Shown here in pieces: positions 1-8,700 of a DNA stretch of 64,000 nt (its first letter is position 1; each line of letters begins with the position of its first letter). This DNA is from Parietichytrium sp. I65-24A. Lineage: Eukaryota > Sar > Bigyra > Thraustochytrida > Thraustochytriidae. The DNA lies in contig BLSF01000012.1 in the NCBI GenBank assembly GCA_012862575.1, forward strand, positions 62,001 to 126,000, read 5' to 3'. The notes below the pieces were generated by a model. The model was not told the DNA's origin, ran no database searches, and saw only the letters and a list, made by a program, of their open reading frames with translations. Made by a program: the position numbers and the translations under genes.

Positions 1-34
1 CAGGTACAAGTACTGATGGAGCGGGACCCAACGA

Positions 35-829
35 ATGATGACGGACGGCGAACGCATTTGTGGTGCTGAGCGAAAGTATGGCGTGGTTGCGGACAAGCCT
101 GAATGCGAACCAGCAGATGCAGATGCAGATGCCGATGCGAGTAGTGAGACTGTGGATGCTCTCTTGGCTCTCGAGGCTGCCCAATCTCCGCGGTCCGAGG
201 CCCAAAAATACTCCCAGTCTTCGTCTCTGAAACGTGCGTTTCCGGAGAGGCTGTTGGCTCTGCTGATCACCCTCGCCATCGAGCTCCCGGTGGCGGTTCT
301 CGTAGCAGACTCCAGAGAGATTTGTACCATGCTTGGCATTCAAAAGTATACGCTGCTGATGGCCTTCCTTCCGGTGACGAGTGCAATCAGCGGGAACGTG
401 GGCTTGCAATGCAGTACATTGACCACCAGAGCGATCTCGCATGGCCACATCTCCAGACGCGACTTTGGAGGTTGGTTCAGGACGGAGGTTTGCGTTGCCC
501 TTTATTTGGGCGCAACCGTCAGTGTGATCATGTTTGCGATTGCTGGAATATGGACGCAGGTCGCGTTCGGGGAGACGGACTGGGTGTTCTCTATCGCAAT
601 CGCCGTTGCTCAAGCTGTCTCAATCCTGACAGCGGGTTTGACTGGGACCTTTGCCCCGCTTGTATTCTCTTTCGGTCTCAAGCGGGATAGCGGGAAATGG
701 GGAGGCCCACTCGAAACGGCGATTCAGGATGTCGCTGGGGCGCTTGCAATGACCAAACTAGCCAGCGGAATCATCAGTCTTGCGATTGACGCCGGATATA
801 CAGAACACGCCCACGCAGAATGCCACTGA
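35..829 (+). CDS. MgtE/SLC41-type divalent cation transporter, membrane domain only
   Basis: 264 aa, ATG at 35, with an in-frame stop 19 bases upstream, so the start is not cut by the window edge. After an acidic Ala/Asp-rich N-terminal tail (about residues 1-75) come about five hydrophobic segments. The stretch PVTSAISGNVGLQCSTLTTR matches the conserved GN.G.Q...T.R core of the MgtE integral membrane domain, and GPLETAIQDVAG matches its later conserved G....T..D..G segment. MgtE/SLC41 proteins carry Mg2+ or related divalent cations through this five-helix domain. The bacterial N-terminal and CBS cytosolic gating domains are absent, as in other eukaryotic members. A eukaryotic SLC41 protein usually has two such domains; only one is present here, so a dimer would be needed. 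Family call good, ion specificity inferred. Confidence 0.8.
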   Translation: MMTDGERICGAERKYGVVADKPECEPADADADADASSETVDALLALEAAQSPRSEAQKYSQSSSLKRAFPERLLALLITLAIELPVAVLVADSREICTMLGIQKYTLLMAFLPVTSAISGNVGLQCSTLTTRAISHGHISRRDFGGWFRTEVCVALYLGATVSVIMFAIAGIWTQVAFGETDWVFSIAIAVAQAVSILTAGLTGTFAPLVFSFGLKRDSGKWGGPLETAIQDVAGALAMTKLASGIISLAIDAGYTEHAHAECH

Positions 830-1129
830 CTTGACAATGAGAAGCGCCAAGTCAATTGTGTTGTTTTGGTTCCAGACACTAGACAATCCACGAGTCGGAA
901 AAAAAAATTAAGTAGAGACACCTTTCTTCGTGTTTAGAGAAAAAATTTGCTTTGAAATATCTAAAATCCTTGGAATGCAAATCAGATCGGCGGCCCTACC
1001 AGCCTGCCTCTCCGCTTCCCATTGTTCGCGCTACATCGACGTGTTTTGGAATAGAGCGGCAGAAGCAAATTCATCTTTTTGTGCAAGCGTGACACAACTT
1101 GACACACAACACACTGTCCAAATCATCAT

Positions 1130-2637
1130 TTAGATCAGTTTGTCCCTCCGATGGAGCTTGTTGAGCGACCGTGCAGTGTATGCCATGTATGCTGCAACAA
1201 GGAGAACGATGACAACCAATGGCATCTTCCATCCGTGGCTCGAAGACTCAACTTGTGCGACGTCCGATCGAATCTTCACCTCGAGAAGAGCAATGCGAGA
1301 CTCCAATGTTCTGTGGATCTCGTCTTCGAGCTTGCTGAGGCGCATATCCAGCTTTCTCTCCATCGACTTCTCCTTTGCGCGCTCCAGCTCCTCGATACGG
1401 TGCTCAGAGCCTTCCTCCTTCTCCTCGAGCTTCTTGAGCATGCGCTCCAGATTCAACTTGACCTTCTCAATGTCGTGCTCCACCTTGTGCTGGAGCTTCT
1501 TTAGCGACTTGTCAATATCAGACACTTCAAAGGCAAGATCATTGACGTGCTCGCCAACTTCCTCCGCCTTGATCTTGGGGTGCAGGTCAATTTGCACAGT
1601 CGGTGCATCCTTCTCCTCCTCCTCGATCTTCAACATGTGTTGAAACTTTGTGGGCTCAGCGATCTTGATTTCAAGAATATCGTGGTTGTCTGCCAGCGCG
1701 CCGGTGGATGCGGACAGAGACAAGAACAGATCTTCTTGCCAGTTGTCTGGAAGTTTGTAATCCCGAAGATTAATGTTGAAGCACTGCTTCCATTCGTCCT
1801 TGGCGTACTTGTCAACCTCCAGGCTCAAGCGGTTCTTCTCGAGCCACACTCGAACGACGGACATGTTGTCCACGTTGAAGTCCTCTCGGCCTTCGAAATA
1901 CCTGTAGTGAGACTCGCCTGAAGAAGTTTCGATGAAAGATTAGCAACTGTTCTCTTGGCAATGTCAAGGAAAAAAAAAAGACAAGTAGAGAGGGAAGGGG
2001 CTTGCAACTTACATCCGGGGCGGTCATCGCCGAGAGAGATAGGGTTCTCGCCATTGCTGACGACCACGGAGATATCCTTGTGCACATGACCGGATTCGAT
2101 GTTGCGGAAAGTGTCAAAGAGGATTCCAAAACCAACAAATGTGTCACTGTGGCCCAGAACAAGACCTTCGCTAAAAGTTGGGTTCTTTGGATTCTTTTTA
2201 GTAAGCCAGAGCCCAAGCCCATCTCCGTATAAACTACGCAGAATCACGTTTGATTGCAATGGAAAGGTACATATCAGCAAGGCATGAGGAAAACAAAACC
2301 TACAATGAAGCGTCGCTGTCGGAACTTACTGCTTGCCGGATCCACTGATTCGGAATTTCATCTGAATGCCAAACTCTTGTTGCTCGAGTGCCTCGTTGTT
2401 CAGCACCCATCCGCGGCGACTCTGCCTGTCTTCGGTCAGGCGGATGAAGTTCTGCTTTGCCGATGCATGGCCGCCGATTTCCCAGTGGTTCACCACGCGC
2501 TCCCCGGTATGCTGCTTGTAGTTATCGAACGGCGGGATTAGCGAATGTCTCGCAAGCGGGACATATCCTTCAGCCACGCCCGCCAAGACCAACACCGCCA
2601 CCAAAAGCGCCGCCACGGACGACACTACGAAACCCAT
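1130..2637 (-). CDS. L-type lectin cargo receptor, ERGIC-53/VIP36-like (three exons)
   Basis: Spliced: exons 2637-2330, 2233-2013 and 1917-1130, total 438 aa. Both introns (96 and 95 bp) start with GTAAGT and keep frame; the junction codons read K-H-L-Y and P-G-C-E-S. Start is ATG 2637; an upstream in-frame TTG at 2667 is ignored. Residues 1-24 are a signal peptide. The lectin domain follows: NHWEIGG, the GDGLGLWL strand, and FDTFRN, which holds the conserved Asp/Asn calcium and sugar ligands. Then come a long charged coiled coil, a single TM helix (MPLVVIVLLVAAYMAYTA) and a short basic tail. This layout (lectin, coiled coil, TM) is that of ERGIC-53, which loads high-mannose glycoproteins into ER-to-Golgi vesicles. 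The tail ends RRDKLI and lacks the animal KKFF signal. Confidence 0.85.
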
Positions 2638-4389
2638 CTCCGGCAAACCCCGTCTCCCCAGCCGCAATCAACGCAATCAACGCAATCAATGCAATCAACG
2701 CAATCTATGCAATCAATGCACGCAACCAATGCAACCACCGCGTGTACTCCCCCAGCAGAGGATATAACCGCCTGAACCCTGCCGCCTTCACCTGTGAGGC
2801 AACGAAAAACCCCTGCCCTGCTACCAGCCTTGCCACCAAAGAGTGGACGAGTGAGCGAATGAACGAGTGAGCGAATGAGGGAATGAACGAGTGAACGAGA
2901 CGCCAAGTGGCTTCTTTCTCCGCGCGAACCTGTGCTTCTTCTCTTCTGTTTTGGTTGACTGATTATGACTGATTGTTCCATTTCACTGTAAACAAAACAT
3001 CTGTAAACGCTGTAAACTCTGTAATCTCTGTCACTGATCAGCAAAGTCGAGCGCTAATAGTAGTGCAGACAATAGGGCCTCGACGCTCTGGTTAGCGGCG
3101 CGTGGGACTAGCTACGCGAAATTGATAGACAGAGGGCTCCTGCGATAACCAGAGCGAGGATGCACAGATTTTATTTATGTCTTGCGCCAAAAGCAGCGAG
3201 AGCTCTTTCCACTTTCCACTTTCCACTCGCTTGTAACATCGGCGGGCTGGCTTCCTTTTTTTTGATTTGGAGTGTTTTGTTTTGTTTTTCATTGCGCGTT
3301 CTTGCGCTGTCGTCAATGGAACATACAGTGTCCTTCAAAAGCTATTTCAGAAGAACAATGCATCCAATCAATCAATCAATCAATCATTGAATGAACGATC
3401 TTTGCAAAACACTGCTCCTTTTCTACAGTTAACACTTATTCCCTGGATAGCAGTGTCAATAACGAACAAACATTTTTAGGGAAAAACGAGGGCAGCGAGA
3501 GAGGGAAGCCTGCTTACGTGGCACTCCACTTAGCCGAAACTCAATAGTGAGTGTTAAGAGATGATAGGTGAAGCTAACCGTGTGTGGTAGGACTCCCGAG
3601 ACCGCATGTTGTCGTGTGCCAAGGACCCAACGCCTCGGGTTCTTGCGTGGAGAACCGGAAGAGGCAGAAGAACCCGGTACCCTGTCTTTCTAGAAGTGTA
3701 TATGTGCGAAGGTTCGAACGAACGAACGAAAAGAAAGAATTGACTTTCCCTTTCCTTTTTTTATTACAAGTGTATAAGCTACTTTTTTTTTGACAGCAAA
3801 AAGAAAACAGTTCTACAACTTCTAATAACATACGTAGCTTGTCTGAATTCTGAATCCTCTGAAAAATAGCCAGAAGCCACAACACGAACAAAACGAAGTT
3901 CGGAGAAGAAAGCCGTTGGAGAAGCGTTTCACAAACTGACACCTTAGTACTACATGTCAAACTTGTTACAAACAGGAGGGACACGGGCGTTAAATGGGTT
4001 CCTCAACTGTGGAGTTGCACGCAAAATGGACGCAATTGTTTTGGTTGTTTTGGTGCAAAACCCAAGAAGGAAACAATGATAAAACTGTCATTTTAACTTT
4101 TAAAAAAGTAAAACAAACAAAGAAATCGCACGTGCTTTCTATCTTTCTCTTTGCTTTTCGTTGTTCACTGAACAACGTTCAACGAGTCAACCAAAACTCG
4201 CACATACCACATCATGAAACAGCATCCAACTCTTCTCGTCCATTCGAAGCCTCCAATCCACTGCCAATTGCTTCGTTGCTTCCGTCAAAAACTCTGAAAG
4301 CTTGCTTTCAATACTTTCAATTGAAGCTTTCAATCAACAAAAGCTCCGGTGAGAGGTGGAGAGGCCTCGGAAGATCAAGTTCATGCGCG
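2638..4389. other. Intergenic stretch, no gene supported
   Basis: Short open frames occur on both strands but mostly start at GTG or TTG, resemble no family and follow low-complexity DNA. The interval holds the nonamer array next to the lectin gene, GAGTGAAC/GCGAATGA-type repeats at about 2840-2900, an ATCA tetranucleotide run at about 3367-3388, and AT-rich DNA toward 4350. The open frame of the next gene reaches back to an ATG at 3994, so the right part may be coding. Confidence 0.5.
2664..2735. repeat. Nonamer tandem array (CAATCAACG / CAATCAATG)
   Basis: About seven imperfect copies of a 9-bp unit, CAATCAACG or CAATCAATG, lie 27 bp upstream of the lectin start codon, probably in its leader or promoter. 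Confidence 0.85.
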
Positions 4390-5685
4390 ATGCAGGAGAG
4401 GACCGTTGCATGTCAAAACACAATGAGATCGATGAGGTCGAAGAGGTCGATGAGCGACGCCGTGCAACAGCATCGAGAAAGACTGGAGGCGCTGGGACTC
4501 CTGCAGGCTCTTGCGGACTGCGATGAGAGCGGGTCGAAGTTTGGGAGCAATTTAGATGTGCAGCTGCTCAGGAAGCTCATTCAGAAGTATGATGATGTCA
4601 AGGCGGAACATGGGCGAGGGGCCCCTGAATCGGCGGGCTATCTCAGCAGCGATTGCGAAGCTGGGGACTGTGATACGGGACGGGAGGAGGATGCAGACAT
4701 GAGCGAGCAGGAGACGAAAGCAGATGGTGCAGAGATTGAGGAAGGGCCAGAGCTGCTAGGTAGGCGAATTGAAATACCTTCGTCCCCGCAGCAGGTCAAC
4801 ACGGAAAGGACGAACAATCCGGTGACGTCTGACGAGGTTGTGGCGATTGACGGGCAGATCTGTACTGAGGCAGGCGAAGATTCACCGATCGCAGGAAAGA
4901 CATTTGCTAATGACAAACAAATCTGTGTCGAGACAGGCGAAAACTCACCGATCGAGGGTATAAACTTATGTTCTGCAGATTATCAGAACGAAAATGATTT
5001 GGCAGACTTTGCATCGATTAGCGCCATGGTTTCACCAACTCTAAAGAGCATAAGCACAGCAGATTCTCAACGCGAAGGAGGAACGAGTGATGAGCCTTCT
5101 GGATTGAGGACGTTCGAGTCAAAACGATCGCCATCTAACACCGCCGAACGACTGGCACTGAGCCCTGAGCCAGAGAGTGCCACAGCCCAGGAACAGGCAC
5201 CCCCCAAAGCCTTTGAGAATTTCGCCGGCCAGGGTGCTGACCAAGATTCTGCCGACAGTCAGGCTCACAAGGAAGGGGCTACAGTATCGTCTCCAAAGAC
5301 CCACTTCGAAGACACCCCAGGCTCAAAGTTCGGTCAGCTTGTTGGTGCAAGTCAAGTTGAAAATGCTGAGAACAGGGATCGCGAGGCTCTCACGCCATCT
5401 TCTTCGGATAGTCTTTCTGAAGAGTTCTCGCTCTCAGATTTGATGGACAACGAGCAGGGGCAAGCTGGCGATGACGCATCTGCAGAATTTGACGAAGCGA
5501 TTCCTCCGCTTCCCCCGCGACCAAAGACATTACAAGGATCCCAACGTACAAATGACCAAGAGGACTTGCATTCCTCTGAAGACGACTTTGGCGATAGCGA
5601 CGAACGCAGCGATGACTACGATGACGATGACGACGATGATGACGGGCTACTATCTCTGTTATCGTCGGGCGACGAGCGGGATTGA
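4390..5685 (+). CDS. Acidic low-complexity protein, function unknown
   Basis: 431 aa from ATG 4390; 4423, 4432 and 4450 (MSDAVQQH...) are alternative starts. The same frame is open back to an ATG at 3994 in a good context, which would give 563 aa, but that extension is AT-rich and looks unlike the rest. A short helical segment (RERLEALGLLQALADCDE) near the start is followed by a long Glu/Asp/Ser-rich, probably disordered region, a proline-rich PPLPPRP (SH3-ligand type), and a C-terminal run of about ten aspartates before GLLSLLSS. Two related blocks, QICTEAGEDSPI and QICVETGENSPI, form an internal repeat. A possible AATAAA signal lies at 5718. It converges on the giant EF-hand gene, with only 87 bp between stop codons. 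No family recognised. Confidence 0.65.
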   Translation: MQERTVACQNTMRSMRSKRSMSDAVQQHRERLEALGLLQALADCDESGSKFGSNLDVQLLRKLIQKYDDVKAEHGRGAPESAGYLSSDCEAGDCDTGREEDADMSEQETKADGAEIEEGPELLGRRIEIPSSPQQVNTERTNNPVTSDEVVAIDGQICTEAGEDSPIAGKTFANDKQICVETGENSPIEGINLCSADYQNENDLADFASISAMVSPTLKSISTADSQREGGTSDEPSGLRTFESKRSPSNTAERLALSPEPESATAQEQAPPKAFENFAGQGADQDSADSQAHKEGATVSSPKTHFEDTPGSKFGQLVGASQVENAENRDREALTPSSSDSLSEEFSLSDLMDNEQGQAGDDASAEFDEAIPPLPPRPKTLQGSQRTNDQEDLHSSEDDFGDSDERSDDYDDDDDDDDGLLSLLSSGDERD

Positions 5686-5772
5686 TGCTGTGGAAAATTT
5701 TAAAATATACTGTGAAAAATAAAAGTAGCATTATTGCGGGAGACTTTATAAAACAAAAGGCTGACTAATTAA

Positions 5773-8700
5773 TCAAGTTTTCGATAGCCGTAGGTGCTCC
5801 AGTTTAACATGCGTCGCGGCTTCACCGTGGTCCAGCAAAACATGATACGTGTTATCGGGGAACGTGCGAGTGATGCGTCCTGGATAGTAGAGCTCATCAG
5901 CCTCGATATAGCACTCTACTCTGGCGTCAACTTTGTGCTTGTCTCGCGTTCCTGCAAACACATTGAATTTGGCGGAGGGAACGTTGCGATAGATCTTGGA
6001 GTTCATTCTCACATCAATAACCGAATAGTCTGCGGTACAAACTCGTAAAATTGTGCCCACCTCCTGAGTAAATTTGTTGACCACCTGAACACCTACGTCG
6101 ACGGCAGGTCTGCCAGATGCCACACGAAGCACCGCTCTAGGAACCGAGGACTCCAGTGAGCCGTTCTCAAGCCGAACATCATATCTTCCGCTCCTGCTGA
6201 CTTTTACAACCCTCCCGTGAGATATGTCGGCCACTGATCGCCGTATAGCAACTGCAGTGCCCACAGCAATCTTTCCAGAACACAACCCCTCCGCACCTCT
6301 CCTGCTTGCGCCGACCCGTCTTTGAGAGGAAACGTCGGCCTTTCTTGGGCTTTGGATAGGAGCATTGACGTCAAGCTTCAACAGGCCCAGCATAAACCCC
6401 TCCAGTTGCCTTGCAGTTAAACGGAGGAGTCGCTGCAATTCGTCTTCAGAAAACTTGATTGTCACTCCCAGATCGGCGAGAACCATGGTGAGGTCTTGCA
6501 ATGCCACGAGCCCGCTCGCAGATATTTTTGCGCAAGAGTCTTCAATATCTTCTGATGTGAGCCGGCGGATTTGGAGTTGGTATGCGAGCTTGCGCACAAG
6601 TGGGTCGATCAGTTTCTCACCAGACGCTACCTCCAGTCCAGTAATGTACTTGAGCTGAGAAGTTTGCTTGTCCGCAGAGAATGACCTGACCCCAACTGCG
6701 TTAAGGAACTCCATGTAATCCAGGACGCCATCATGGTTGCTGTCAAAATGGCGGAAGAGTACATCCAGATCAATCTTTTTCGTATCCACACCCAGGTGTT
6801 GAAACACTACCTCCAGTTCGCCTCGATCCAATGTTCCATTTTGTTGAGTGTCGAACGACTGAAACACGTGAATCAAATTTCTGTGTCGATCAGGGGAGCG
6901 GATGTACCCTTGCAGCACCACTCGAAGATACTCCACTACTTTAAGTTCCTCCTGATGTTCAGCTTTCTTTTCGTCGTTGCAAAGGAGGCTCGGTGGTGTA
7001 GTTACGATCACCCAGCACAAGTTTGAGCACACGATAAGGTCGACTTGCTCATCGCAACACAGTAAACGAGTTAGTATGTCTAGTTCGCTTGCTTTTCTCG
7101 TTACTCCAAGCTCCGCAAACTTGCGCTGGAACTGCTCCGCGGTCACCAAGCCAAGCTTTGCGTTGGACTTTTCACATAGCCATGGACTATTGGAAACCAT
7201 CACGCCTCGAGACTCCGCAGCGACGATATTCGCTCGCAGCTTCTTGTATGAGCTCAGACCGATATTGCCCAAAATCCACTTTGCATATGGAATTTTCCCG
7301 CCTTGCCGGGCCTTCACATGCGCGGCATTCAGCTGGCGAGAAGGAAGATGTAACTTTGCGCGCTGACCGAGAACAAAGTTTTTGCAAAACCGAGATACCA
7401 GATAGTCTGCTTCGAGATACTCCTGCATTGTTCTCGTGACTCCCAATAAATTGCAGAACAATTGGCACGACAACATCCCGGTCTTGGGATCCCCTATCAC
7501 CTTCACGAGTTCTTCCAGCTCGTTCTCGGAGGGTCGAACGTAGAGCTCCTCAAACAACTCGTCCAATTCCACCGCGTCGATTTGAATCGGAGAATCGCTA
7601 TTCAGAGTGCTGAGCATCCACCACAGCACGCGCTGCTTTTCCCGTCTCCGCTCCTTGTCTTTATCTGTGCACAGTGCCTTCACACCTTGCATAATCCTGT
7701 GGCAGAGCCCTCCTAGACTACCGGCCATGTTTTCGTTCCCCTTCGCCAGCTTGAGAAACGCTTTGACATGAGCCTCTTCCTGGGACTGCTCTTGGTGCTC
7801 AAACTCCTTCTCCGTGAGAGACGTCATCTGTACGAATTCCTCGCAAACAACCCTGTCGCCTCGATGCGCCACAGATGTTGCAAAGAAAACCTCCAAGCGC
7901 TTCCACTCAGAGTTTGTCAGGGAGAACCCCTGTTTTTTCAGGGCAGAGCAGATTGTCACGTATCTTGGGCGTAATAAAAGCACTCGCAATAGATTGGTCC
8001 CGCAACGAGTCAAGACGAGTTGGTACCGCCTCAGCTTATGACAGAGGTCTTTACCAAACTCGCGGATCATAGCTTGAACACCGTATTCCTTTCTGATGAT
8101 TTTGTCCGCAATATCCGCACTCGTGTTTGCGCCTTGAAGGAAAAGGTTGAGGTCTGTCAAGTCAATGTGGCCATCTTGATTGTAGTCCATTTCACGAAAT
8201 AGCAATGTTGCAAGACTCTGGTCCATCCCATACCTCGAAAGACTAGCTTTTAATTCTGCAAGACTGACAACCCCATCGCAGTTGGAGTCTAGCGATCGAA
8301 ACAATTTCGCAACGCCTTTGTCTTTGTGACAACTAAGAGTCAGCAGCTTTCTCCATTTGTCCACCACACTTCCTTTGCCAGCCACGATGTCTGTGAGATC
8401 TTGCTCGGAAAACTTTTTGTCATCTGCTCCATTCATGAACCAGTAGGAAGACACCGCCTTTTTATCAACTTCTCTGATGGCGTGGGCCCCAACCCGGATG
8501 CGCTTTTCGAGTGCACTGAGACCACGCGCTCGTTTCCGTGCCAGCCTCATCCGAAATAGCGACTGTACCTTGGTAGCTGCCAGAATTTCGCGTTGCAGAC
8601 GTTCTCGTTTTTCTGAAGTCTTGCCGTTCGCAGTCCGAGACTTGGGCGTCGACAACGAATCAGATTCTGGCACATCTTCGAAACCTTGAAGCTTCCGAGC

